Under the pieces are notes generated by a model. It ran no database searches. It was not told where the DNA came from and saw only the letters and a program-made list of their open reading frames with translations. From positions 186,001-250,000 of the forward strand of contig NW_026014848.1 in NCBI RefSeq assembly GCF_020379485.1: DNA of 64,000 nt, in the 5' to 3' direction. The DNA comes from Brassica napus. Its lineage: Eukaryota > Streptophyta > Magnoliopsida > Brassicales > Brassicaceae. Shown piece by piece: positions 55,701 through 64,000 of the stretch (positions are counted from its first letter, which is position 1; each line of letters starts with the position of its first letter). Both the position numbers and the translations under genes were made by a program.

Positions 55701-56833
55701 GAGAGCATTTGCCTCATTATGAGGAGGCTATAAAGTCAATTATCACTAGCGACTGTGATATGAAGGATGAATTGGTGTGGCTGAATGATAAATCGGGTAT
55801 GTACACAACGAGATCAGGCTATGCATTGGCAAAGATCAACTCAGACCCGGATCCACTAGACCACTTTGACTGGAAGAAGTGGATATGGTCCCTCAACACC
55901 TCATCAAAACTCAAGCATCTACTCTGGAAGGCCAACGCTGGAGCCCTTCCCGTTGGTGCCGCACTACAAAACAGGGGAATCGCCATTGATGATAAATGCG
56001 TGAGGTGTGGTGCGGTCGAAACTGAGATCCATGTTCTGCTCCACTGTCCTTTTGCTACCGAAGTTTGGACCAAACTTCCTTGCCTTAATTCCCCGTCTTC
56101 TATACAACAACCTCCAATGTCGGTCCCAGAACTTTTGGACAGTTGCAGTAGAATCGTTACTTTGCCTCCGGTAGGACTAGGAACAACGCCTATCTCCCCA
56201 TGGGTGATTTGGAACCTCTGGACCAATAGAAACAAGCTACTGTTTGATGATAAAGAGTACACGATTGATGAAACGGTCTTGAAAATCCTTAAAGACTCTC
56301 GAGCTTGGGCAGGAGCTCAAGACAAGCAGGAAAAAATAATGTTGCCACAGAATGTGGATCTCTCTCGCCGTGTGTCTAACTCCCATGTTCCCCAATCTTC
56401 TCATGTTGCAGGACCTTCATGGAGTGTCTTCTCGGATGCTGCTTGGGACTCTGTCTCTGGGAACTGTGGAATGGGATGGCACTTTCGCGATAACATGTCT
56501 TCACCAGCAGGCAGCACTTCTTCAAAACGCCACTCAGTCTCCTCAGCCCTTGTAGCAGAGGCGTTGGCGTTAAAGGCCGCAATCACAGAAGCGGCCAACC
56601 GTGGCATTGACTCTCTTAGAGTTTTCTCTGACTCCAAAACTCTCATCTCTCTCTTGGCCACCAAGAAGAATAACATTTGGATTCAAGGAACACTCTTCGA
56701 TATTCACCATCTATCCAGTTCTTTTAGCTCTATCTCTTTTTGTTTCATCCCGCGTGTGGGAAATGCAATGGCTGATACTCTTGCTAAAGCAGCACTACGA
56801 TCTTTAAATAACTCTCCGTTGGTGGATGAGTAA
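52763..56833 (+). CDS. LINE ORF2: endonuclease, reverse transcriptase, zinc-binding region and RNase H
   Basis: Open for at least 1338 codons. The frame is open from an upstream TAA near 52740, includes LLSWNCQGIG (the endonuclease start) and has no early ATG, so re-initiation or a non-AUG start is likely. Positions counted from codon 52817: APE-type endonuclease with IIFLQET, VGDFND (about 122) and GSDHRPI (about 207); RT with FVKGRAIADNVLITHE, RQGDPLSPYLF (about 620) and catalytic LLFADDTMFF (about 666); zf-RVT CVRCGAVETEIHVLLHC (about 1061); RNase H with FSDAAWD, VAEALALKAAI, VFSDSKT and GNAMADTLAKA (about 1200-1325). All catalytic motifs I can check are present and there is no stop, so the protein may be active. 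Confidence 0.93.
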   Translation, partial: KRSSLALLSWNCQGIGSTLTGQRLREFKSRISPEIIFLQETMNQDEVVLRLFQKTEYTNHFMVTPSGTGGGLSLSWKAEVQVDILSSSSNFIDTSISMFQRSMLVTFIYGSPRQENRAQFWSQLTELGLGRDEEAWLSVGDFNDLLDNSEKVGGPLRWEGFFLAFRSFVSQMGLWDLQHSGNSLSWRGTRYSHFIQSRLDRAMMNCKWAENYPTGCCEYLRFEGSDHRPILVQLNQSPPKKRGLFRFDRRLKDEPEIQNLVEKHWTSMSYESVLVKICRIRRKIMEWSKQQNRNSKALILETQEKLEEALASINPDPTIIGSLSQILEKADLEEEQYWKQRSRIQWLHSGDRNSASFHAVTRERRTINNFSVIENSLGQPVFEEEQIVQTIANYYSELFTSNQTPSLHVVEEVLSPIITTEMNDALTRIPDKSEIKQAVFSINPDKAPGPDGFSASFYQSFWDIIGDDVAAEVGSFFTTNTLDARFNETHVRLIPKTKGAKTVADYRPIALCSKHYKIIAKVLTSRLQPVLQTVVSKNQSAFVKGRAIADNVLITHEVLHYLQTSGASVRCAMAVKTDMSKAYDRIEWNFMERVLTRLGFHPTWVVWIMECIRSVSYSFLINGAAQGKVTPSRGIRQGDPLSPYLFILCTEVLSQLCLKSMNDGKMAGIKVARSCPPINHLLFADDTMFFTKTNVSSCEALKRILNLYEEASGQCINLGKSAITFSSKTPSEVKDRVKNFLNIHNEGGVGKYLGLPEHFGRKKRDIFVSLIDRIRQKSISWTTRYLSSAGKQVLLQAVLAALPTYTMSCFKLPLSICKQIQSVLTRFWWDAKPAVRKLCWVSWNRLTRPKGIGGLGFREVEQFNNALLAKLAWRILKEPQSLLAQTLLGKYCVNASFLGCTAPAVASHGWRGILAGREVIRKGLGWIVGNGKDIRVWAEPWLSLERPMTPVGPPTQANLNLCVADFLLPASNSWNLQMIREHLPHYEEAIKSIITSDCDMKDELVWLNDKSGMYTTRSGYALAKINSDPDPLDHFDWKKWIWSLNTSSKLKHLLWKANAGALPVGAALQNRGIAIDDKCVRCGAVETEIHVLLHCPFATEVWTKLPCLNSPSSIQQPPMSVPELLDSCSRIVTLPPVGLGTTPISPWVIWNLWTNRNKLLFDDKEYTIDETVLKILKDSRAWAGAQDKQEKIMLPQNVDLSRRVSNSHVPQSSHVAGPSWSVFSDAAWDSVSGNCGMGWHFRDNMSSPAGSTSSKRHSVSSALVAEALALKAAITEAANRGIDSLRVFSDSKTLISLLATKKNNIWIQGTLFDIHHLSSSFSSISFCFIPRVGNAMADTLAKAALRSLNNSPLVDE

Positions 56834-56901
56834 AACTATTGTTGGATTACTCCTTTAATGAATTAAATATGTTTTTCGATCAAAAAAAAAAAAAAAAAAA
56901 A

Positions 56902-56918
56902 AGAAACATGAGCAATGT
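56902..56918. repeat. 17-bp target-site duplication of the LINE (right copy)
   Basis: AGAAACATGAGCAATGT follows the A tail and is identical to 50735-50751. Confidence 0.97.
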
Positions 56919-58240
56919 ATTCAAGCATATAAAGATCTCCCTTGGTTACTCCTTTTCCAATCAACTTATGACTCTCAATATCCTGAAACTTCACATCATT
57001 AGGACTAAAGATAACATTGCAATGTAAATCAGTAGTACATTTCTTGACAGATAATAAATTAGATGTAAATTCAGGCATATAGAAAGGTTTAGTCTCCTTA
57101 TCGAATAGTTTCAAGTTTCCTATTCCTTTTATTGCTATCCTATCACCATTTGCAATCATTACATGTCCAGTAGGTTGTTCTATATCTTTTATAAGACTAG
57201 TGTCACTTATCATATGATGAGAAGCACCAGAATCCACAATTAAAGGTTTAATCATGTTTTGAACAGCAAAGCTACTTGGTGATTCAATTCTAGAAATAGA
57301 GGTTCTAGGCATTTTCAGTCCAGTTTCTATGTTCTCAAGACTCCTAGGTATACTACAAGCAGCATATGAGTATCCTAGAGTATGAGTAAGAGAGCTACCA
57401 TTCTCCTTGAGAGCCTTGATGAGAGCATCTATGTCAGATTGCCTGATCAGTTCATGCTCCATGCTGCTCTTCCCGGGAGTGTGCTGAGATGCCATAGCCT
57501 TGACATCAATTTCCTCAGCTCTCACGCCAGCACCAGTGCTTCCTCTTGATGAACCGGCCTCATTTGATTCAGCTGAGAGGTGTGCCCTTCCATCACGGTC
57601 CTTGGCAAACTTAGCTGGCTTGAGGTGGGGATGAAGTATCCAACATTGACTCCTCTTGTGGTATGGCTTCTTGCAATGGTCACAGTTGCCACTAAACTTC
57701 CTCTCCTCTCCTCTATAGGTCGCCTTGTTTGCTTGGACTGTCTCAGCTTGATTCGCCGAAGTCATCTCCCCCTTTCCACCAAACAGGCTAAGGGAATCAT
57801 CCTCCTTTTGTAGCTGCGCGCACACATCATCAAAGGAGGGAAGCTTTGTGGGCCTCAGCATGTGCTTAATCACATCCATATACACCGGATTCAGTGTCAA
57901 CAGCAAGCCAAACACTTGATCTTGCTCACGCCTCTCCATCAGCGTAGCTTCATTATTGGTATTTGGCCTCAACATCTCTAGTTCAGACCACAAGGCCCTA
58001 AACTTTTCCAAGTGCTTGGTGAACTCCTCCTCTTCTTGCATCAGTGTGTTGATAGCTCTCTTTACTTCAAACACTCTTCTCAGATTGGAGATGTTGCCAT
58101 ACACTTTCTGAAGTGTCTCCCACAACGCCATTGGGGTCTCACAATAGCTATATGGCTCCAAGATCGACTCTTCAAGAGACCCTTGCAACACTGCTAGCAC
58201 CTTCATCATCTTGCGCCCACTTCTCTTGATTTGCTAGAAT
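56919..58240 (-). pseudogene. Copia gag and protease, N-terminus lost
   Basis: Open from 58209. The gag domain has LQGSLEESILEPYSYCETPM, LWETLQKVYGNISNLRRVFE and FGLLLTLNPVYMDVIKHML. A zinc-knuckle remnant CDHCKKPYHKRSQCW (CX2CX4HX4C) follows, and then protease with the active site LIVDSGASHHMIS and NLLSVKKCTTDL. The frame is cut at 56919 by the LINE and would continue at 50734. Upstream, NQEKWAQDD is in another frame (one-base shift near 58212). Only about 80 bp separate it from the LTR, so the gag start and primer site are deleted. Confidence 0.9.
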
Positions 58241-58293
58241 TAAGGATAAGTCCTCAGCATGTGAAGCTCAATCTGAGATGGAGGATCCCCATA

Positions 58294-58613
58294 AATTCAC
58301 CCAATGGCTGTTCCCACATGTGTAAAGCATCTTTCCTTTTTGCTTTACCTTTGCAGCTAGGGACAGGCTGTCATGGCCGAGTCTTATCCTCCTCAACGGT
58401 CGGATTATTCCTCACGGTAAGCTCCTCCATCTTTTACCATTTCACCTCTCCTAAGTTACTTTCACTTTTGGTCGAGGTTTGGTTCGCCCTTGATGAGTAC
58501 GGCCTGTACGGCCAGGTCGATCCCAAACTCGCCCAAACCTTCTCAACTTCATTCCTCTTCAGTTCCTCAATCCCTTATGCCTTCTTTTACACTGAACTCA
58601 TCTCATTTCAACA
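58294..58613 (-). repeat. Copia 5' LTR
   Basis: Matches 47280-47608. It lacks the TACGG-rich insertion of the other LTR and carries a short CTTCAGTTCCT duplication near 58556. The minus-strand start TGTTGAAATGAGATG is followed outward by the target-site copy GTTTG (58614-58618). Confidence 0.9.
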
Positions 58614-58903
58614 GTTTGTGTGGATAGGAAATGAGAAAGGATAAAAAAAAATTGAAACTTTTGGGTATTAACACTCTCAATTTGGTAGTTTATGGTGGTT
58701 GAGGTATTGATGTCAATGACAAAGTTGTAAATATTTGGTGGAAGATGAGGATGAAGGTAAAAGCATTATTTTCGGAAAAAAATAATGACATTTTCGTGAA
58801 TAACTAGAACTTCTAGGGTGAATAGGATAAAACAAAGTTTCAAAAAAAAAACATAGGTTATTTTTGGGATTGACTTAAAATTTTGAGTCATTTTTGAAAG
58901 AAC

Positions 58904-60707
58904 CCCTATAATTTATAGATATTTTTTGCTGTAATTGAAAGATTATTATAGTCAACTAAATATATGAAAAATAGATAAAATATTTCAATAATACTAATGA
59001 TAAACAATTTTTAGTCAATTAAACATATATCAGTTTATGTTTCTTAATTAGTTTATGTAATAACCTAAGAAATTAGATAGATATAAAATATTTCTTTACT
59101 TCAAAAATATATATTTGTTTCTTTTTTGTCATCAAAAATATATATATATTTTATTGTTTAAAACTATGTTTTAAAAGAAATAATATTTCTTTTTCTATAC
59201 CAAGATTATCTTTGTGAAATTTTTTTTTATGAAATCACATTATATACAAATATTTTTTTTTGATCTAAGAAACAATAGATATAAAGAAAGTTTTTTATTA
59301 TTTCAGAAATATATTTTAAGTTATTTAAAATATTTTTTCAAAATAGAATATTACTATCTTGTGAATTTGTTTTTAATTAAATCATATATAGTATTTGGAA
59401 AATTTAAAAAGAAAATAAATAAAAAATCAATTATAGTATTTAAATGTAGTTTTTTTTAAATTCATTAAGGGTATCAGTGTAATTAATCACCGTGAAGTTA
59501 ACGTGAGCGCGATACATAGATAACATACTTTTTAAACAATGTTTCTTTTTTAAATATATATGTTATTTGGAATTTTTAAAAGGAAACTAAACAAAAAAAT
59601 CAATAATAGTATTAAATGTAATATTTTAATTCATTAAGGTAGTGTAATCAACCATCGTGAGAGTTAACATAACGCGATACATAATAAATTGATTTCTAAA
59701 TAATATTATGGAGATGGTCCAAAGTTTTTCCCATTTATTTAATATAGTTTAGGTATTCTTTGAATATTCAAAGGTCCATCATTATCTGTCTAATATTCCT
59801 AATTCTCTATCCAAGAACACCATGATTGATTACATGTGTGTGCAACAATGTGTTTTACTCTTTTTATAAATTAAATTATAAGAGCATCTCTCAAAAATAT
59901 ATATATCAATGTTATACGTTATAACATATTAACCTATCTAACAAAACGTTGATATTCGACATCCATTTTATTTGAATTTCTGAGACAATCAAATTACTTT
60001 TGTTCGGCTTAACATTTCGAAACTCAAAGTTTTCGTTTGTTTCAAACCGAACTCGTCACAATGACATTCTGAATGTTTGCCTCGTTGATTATCACATGAA
60101 TGTTTCAGACCTTTCCCAAAGTTAACATAACTTAACTTGTCGTGATCGGCAACAAACTTATCGGTAGATATTACTGTTTTTGACTCTTCGCAAAGGATAC
60201 ATGTTTGAGAAGATGTTAGTGCGTATGACTGTTTGGTCTTCAAAGAAGGTGTTTTTATCGAGGAATGTATTTTTGTCGAAAAACTTATTCTTCAAGCATC
60301 TGCGACGTCTCGCGATACTGAAGGTTTGTTTTTCTTTTGCATGCCGCGTTTCGCGGTTCAAATGTTTGCGGGCTTGAAGATGTTTAGCGGTGCTGCAAGA
60401 GTTTAATCTTAGCCCTACGTCGGAGAAACATTTTTGGTTTGTCTGCAGATGTTCGCAGCCAAAACTGTTATTGTTGTTTGGATGCTAATAATTTGATTTG
60501 CGATCGAGGAATTAGGACAGAGAAGTCGTGTAAATTTGTCCATGGGAAAATGCGTTTTCCTTCATAGTGCTTTGTGAAGTGTTGGCCTTCTGAGATCTAT
60601 TTCGTGTACCTTTGAGGATGTTTTGTATAGATCTAGGAGCTCTGTTATGTGTTTTCCTTACATACTGCATTTTACGGGTAAAACATAGCATGATTTAAAG
60701 TTAATAG
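58904..60707. other. AT-rich stretch with an ~173-bp tandem duplication; degenerate repeat at right
   Basis: Around 59399-59690 two copies of a segment (AAATCAATTATAGTATT then AGTTAACGTGAGCGCGATACATA, and its variant) lie 173 bp apart. 60000-60700 is less AT-rich and reminiscent in composition of the Tat spacer at 25.2-26.3 kb, but no gene is recognisable. The short ORFs on both strands here are not supported. Confidence 0.5.
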
Positions 60708-62896
60708 CACTACAAAAAAAGTCCACATTAATAGCACATTGTTATAGCACGTTTTACTGAACTGCTATTGTAGATGAGTTTGAAATTTTCTTACTATATA
60801 ATAGCATTAGATAAACGCTATTATAGAGTGAAACCTAAAATAGCACTTAATTAATGCTATTTTGAAAATTAAGTGAGCGGGAAGATAAAACCACTGATTC
60901 CGCCAATAATTAGCGGAAAATTATACTTAAGCGCCAAAAACATTATTTAAGCGGTTTCAGTAATGCTACTAAAAACATATTATAGCATTTTTCTAACGCT
61001 AAGAAAAGCTATTTGAACCCCTAAACCCTAAACATGATTTTAAACCCTAAACTCTAAAGACATCCCTTAAAACTCTAATATTTTCATATTATAACTTCAA
61101 ATCTTAAAATTAAACTCAAAATGTAATCTTCTTAATCTTAAACTATAATTTCCTAAACATAAATCTTTAATCTTTACTCAAACTCTAGGATATATCCTAA
61201 AATCCTAACTTCGTACATAAACTATACATTCAATACTCTAAATAAAAACTTCAATCTTTATATCATAAAATACTAAACTTTTTTTTAAACACTAAACTTT
61301 ATTTGTATAACTTATATCATAAAACACTAGTTTATTTTAAATTTCAAACTCTATATCTTACCTTTTAACCCTAATTATTTTCTAACTCTTACTTACAAAA
61401 GTAACAAAATATTAAAAGCTTCAAATCCTTATTAAATTTATAAATGTTCAAACTTTTCAAAAAAAGTTAATTTCATACACTATATCCAAACTTTAACCTC
61501 ATATCTTAAATTGAAACTCAAAATTTAATATTATATCCAAACTTCAACCTCATATCTTAAATTTAACCCTAATAATTCATACTATAACCTCATATCTTAA
61601 TTTAAACTCAAAATCTAATCTTTTTATTTTAAATTATAATTCTCCTTCCCCAAATTTATACCCTCTATCATAAACATAACTTTTAAAGTTCAAATTTTAA
61701 TATTTTGATTTTCATATTAAAAAATTCAAAATCTTGATATAAATTTTATATTATCTAACATATAAATTAAATAGAACTATAAATCAAAATTTTATATCAC
61801 TTTACCAATAAAAAATCAACTAACAAAAAAAAATGTCATTGACCAATGATATCAAAGTACTCAGATCACAATTTCCACCATTGGATTAGATTAATCCAAC
61901 AGACCAAATCTAATCCCGCTTTATGTTCCCTTTCCTCTCTATTTTCTTCTTCTGCGACATTAACTCTCTTCACTTCTTCTTCTTTCTTTTCTTTTATATC
62001 TTTGGTTCACTCGTGTCTCTGCACATCTCTCTCTATCTCTATCAAATATTCCTCTCAATTCATCTCCTCTTCACCACCACACAACCGCCGGCATTCATGT
62101 TCGTCACCACCACGCTCTTTTGTTACGTCGTCTTTACCTCTCTCTCGCTGTCACACTCTTCACTGTCACGCTCGTCACCATCACCACAGGTCACCTCTCT
62201 CTCTGTCTCTGTCTGTCTCTCTATCGCTTCTCCTCTCATCTTTCTATCTTCTCCTCTAATCGGTTTTGTTTTTCTTTACAGATCTGAGAAGGAGCAGTGA
62301 TAAAACAGAAAAGAGAAGTAGTGGTGTGACAGAGCGGCATCTCCAGTTAAGCGTGGTGCAAAAGCCGGTGGTTTGTTGGTGGTTCGTGGCTGAAGCTCTG
62401 TGAAGGTGGCGATGGTGGCTGAAGCTCTGTGAAGGTGGCGATGGTGGCTGAAGCGTCGATTAGGTTTAGATTTAGGTTTAGTTAATCAATTGGTTTAGTT
62501 AAGATTATAGTAATATATTTATGTATTATTGGTTTAGTTTTGTAAACCAAAATTTATTGTAAACTAAATTTAATTTATAAATAAAATATATTTTCTGACC
62601 AAAAAAAAAATTATTTCATTTTTAATTATATAAGAAATTTTAGTTTATTTTAATTATAATTATTTTTAGTTTATCGAAAGACCTATAATAACACGAATGT
62701 AGTGTTAATAGTTAAGCTAGTAATATCATCCAAGTATTGCTATCATAGCTGTACATTTCGTAACGTTCAAAAATGCTATCGTAGGAGGGATACCTATGAT
62801 GGCTGCCGTATACATAGCATTTATGAATTCGTTATCAAACATCTAATATAGCATATTTCTTGCACTAACAATGCACGCATTTCTTGTCTTGTAGTG
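60708..62896. mobile_element. Non-autonomous CACTA element (2189 bp)
   Basis: Left end CACTACAAAAAAAGTCCAC (60708) and right end CTTGTCTTGTAGTG (to 62896) form the CACTA terminal inverted repeat. TAG on both sides (60705-60707, 62897-62899) is the 3-bp target-site duplication. Subterminal ATAGCA/TGCTAT units recur in both orientations at each end (ATAGCATTAGATAAACGCTAT, ATAGCACTTAATTAATGCTAT). No transposase is encoded, so it depends on another element. The subterminal motif differs from that of the large CACTA at the left of the window. Confidence 0.9.
61900..62470 (+). ncRNA. Possible spliced leader-like transcript in the CACTA interior
   Basis: A long CT-rich stretch (61920-62230) resembles a plant 5' leader. 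A plausible intron 62190-62281 (CACAG|GTCACC to TTTACAG) follows. Downstream lies a 29-bp direct repeat (GTGGCTGAAGCTCTGTGAAG at 62386 and 62415, partial at 62444). The only ATG-started frame before the donor stops immediately after the splice, so no protein is proposed. It may be captured promoter and leader sequence. Confidence 0.3.
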
Positions 62897-64000
62897 TAGT
62901 GAAGCGTATTGAACTTGGTCAATTGTCGACCAGTTTAGATTTTCCGTTAACCGTTTGGTTGTTAGGACTGAGTTTTGTTACGAAGAATTTATCATATGAT
63001 TTCCGACTGTGGGTTATACGATAATGATCCCGACTAGGAGCAGTCATCACCAACTCCAATATCAATGGACAATCCACCAACAACAATCTAGCAAGCCCTA
63101 GACACCAGGAATGCATCCAAGATCACAACTCCCACATATGAGATGTCCTCAAGCAGAACACAACATCTTTCGGCCGGGTTTACAACTTACAACGCGTTAG
63201 AGTACTTGTCAAATCGACTGGAGATGTTCCGCGAAGGAACCATGCCCAAGCGCCGGGAACACTGCTGCTCCGCCTCCTGCAAAAGAGCCAGAGAAAATGC
63301 TAACTCTACAGCAAGGAGTGTTGGTCCTCATACCCTCTATTCATTTGGAGCAAAGTGGAGTAAAAGAAGCCGGAGAACACATGTTCCCGCTACTATTCAT
63401 CCAAAAGAAAAAGCCAAACCTCTGGGTCCCGGTCCCGGCTTCCAGGTTCCGGATCCCAGGTTCCGGATCTTTGGCTGTTCACCTTACAAGGAGGTCAAAC
63501 CCAATGACTCCACGAAAAAGCAAGCTCCGACCACCTTACTACCGCTTTCGTGGCAATGTACCTGATATACTTCTAAAGGAAGCTAAGGCCACATGCTTCT
63601 CAAGATTTCCAAGGCTACATGTTTCCAGGGGTATGCACCTCTATAAGCTTCTAAAGAAATAGTTCAAAGGTCACGTGCCTTCACGAACCTCAGTGGAAGG
63701 CAAGACCACGAGGAAAGCAGGGGAAAATGAGCTAAGCGTTAACCCAAGGGGCAACACACATCAACAAATCCCATCAACATGCCCAGAGGAGACGAGTCAT
63801 CGAGTGACATCCAGAAAAACGCTGGGAGTGGTTCGCCCAAGCGGGGGCAGAGAACAGCTTGGACGCTTCATTAAATGACATAATAAAACGCTGAGAGTGG
63901 CTCACCCAAGTGGGAGTAGAGAGCAGCCAGAAGAAGTCACTAAACGACATCTACAAAGGAGGAGATCCAAGGAATAGGAGCAAAGCAATATATATGGAAG
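62897..64000. other. Degenerate retroelement-like sequence with ~69-bp repeat
   Basis: No intact gene. AACGCTGGGAGTGGTTCGCC (63819) and AACGCTGAGAGTGGCTCACC (63888) begin two tandem units of about 69 bp that continue CCAAG-GGG-AGAGA-CAGC. Upstream frames (63143-63660) are Pro/Lys/Ser-rich fragments that may derive from a Ty3 gag region. This is a guess. Confidence 0.4.

Larger units (their letters stand above)
50752..56901 (+). mobile_element. L1-type LINE, full length, with 5' inversion
   Basis: Bounded by the identical 17-bp target-site duplications and ending in a 21-A tail (56882-56902, one A shared with the duplication). The 3' segment (about 52175-56881, plus) holds the end of ORF1 and all of ORF2. 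The 5' segment (50752 to about 52175) is reversed and holds the 5' UTR and most of ORF1 on the minus strand. This is the arrangement produced by twin priming during LINE insertion. It lies within Copia pol. Confidence 0.92.
47280..58613 (-). mobile_element. Copia (Ty1) retrotransposon interrupted by a LINE
   Basis: Two LTRs of about 320-330 bp flank gag-protease (right) and integrase-RT-RNase H (left), all on the minus strand. A 5-bp target-site duplication GTTTG is present at 47275-47279 and 58614-58618. On the minus strand the LTR starts TGTTGAAATGAG. The polypurine tract is at 47609-47623. The LINE (50752-56901) splits pol. Stops, frameshifts and a changed RT active site make it inactive. 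The N-terminus of gag and the usual primer site are missing next to the 5' LTR. Confidence 0.92.
38672..58903. mobile_element. Possible large inverted-repeat element containing Helitron, AAGTCTTC block and Copia insertion
   Basis: 38672-39000 and the reverse complement of 58903-58614 align colinearly over about 300 bp: TTTCTTTCAAAAAATGAC against TTCTTTCAAAAATGAC; AAAATGTCATTATT, CATCCTCATCTTC, AACCATTAACAACCAAA-like and TTATCCTCTCTCATTTC. Without the Copia insertion the element would be about 8.9 kb. Termini and target-site duplication are not clear. It could be a Mutator-like element or two copies of one repeat. No transposase was recognised. Confidence 0.45.

Noticed and set aside
53282..56676. 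Minus-strand ORFs up to 162 codons under LINE ORF2
   Set aside because: Shadows of the 1338-codon plus-strand gene.
61846..62300. ORFs of 125-137 codons in the small CACTA element
   Set aside because: Ser/Leu/Phe-rich peptides from a CT-rich leader; splicing at 62190 would stop the frame at once.
63143..63662. Overlapping ORFs of 121-140 codons near the right edge
   Set aside because: No conserved motif; likely degenerate retroelement internal sequence.

Overview
The window looks like repeat-rich, probably pericentromeric, nuclear DNA of a flowering plant. A Brassica-like crucifer fits best. That assignment is an inference from the repeat families: CACTA ends reading CACTACAAG with TTCCTCGGAA/TTCCGACGGAA subterminal repeats, Athila LTRs with the TTGGCGCCGTTGCC primer site, Tat-type Ty3 elements with an antisense extra ORF, and a GCTCGGTCGCTAC palindrome array. 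No rRNA, tRNA, CRISPR or bacterial-type feature was seen. Almost every large ORF belongs to a transposable element. The only plausible ordinary host gene is a three-exon NYN-domain gene near 36.4-37.3 kb.

Layout. 1-8446: most of an autonomous-looking CACTA (En/Spm) element whose left end is outside the window. It has a four-exon TNPD-type transposase (minus), the start of a second CACTA gene (minus), and an intact 482-codon gene on the opposite strand resembling the ATHILA ORF-1 family. 8.66-9.06 kb: candidate small Helitron. 9.8-16.7 kb: scrambled Tat-like Ty3 remnant (protease, inverted gag, RT-RNase H), broken by an inverted pair of LTR fragments and by a 3.37-kb solo LTR with a target-site duplication. 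16.7-18.9 kb: 3' end of an Athila element (minus). 18.9-23.2 kb: chromovirus-like integrase, a 29-bp perfect palindromic junction, then a 5'-truncated LTR, primer site and gag. 23.2-31.0 kb: Tat-type element (minus) with both LTRs, gag deleted, decayed pol and an antisense extra ORF. 31.0-31.2 kb: palindrome array. 31.2-33.9 kb: Athila 5' LTR with primer site, plus a second LTR piece. The Athila 5' end here and the 3' end at 17 kb share strand and family, so they may bracket one element later filled with insertions.

33.9-35.6 kb: an RPA1-like (DUF223) pseudogene downstream of a Helitron-like 5' end. 36.4-37.3 kb: NYN-domain gene with TATA and GGCCCA boxes. 37.5-38.0 kb: small Mutator-like inverted-repeat element. 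38.7-58.9 kb: a possible large element with inverted arms of about 300 bp. It contains a Helitron (41.97-43.13 kb), an AAGTCTTC-rich repeat block (43.5-46.8 kb) and a Copia element (47.28-58.61 kb). The Copia element is itself interrupted by a full-length but 5'-inverted L1-type LINE (50.75-56.90 kb) with a 17-bp target-site duplication and an apparently intact 1338-codon ORF2. 60.7-62.9 kb: non-autonomous CACTA element with TAG target-site duplication. The rest is AT-rich or degenerate repeat.

The genes do not form a host pathway. The window is a record of nested insertions. In relative order, the LINE is younger than the Copia element, which is younger than the long-inverted-repeat element; the solo LTR is younger than the Tat-like remnant at 9.8-16.7 kb. 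The parts that look intact by reading frame are the CACTA transposase, its antisense partner gene, LINE ORF2 and the NYN gene.
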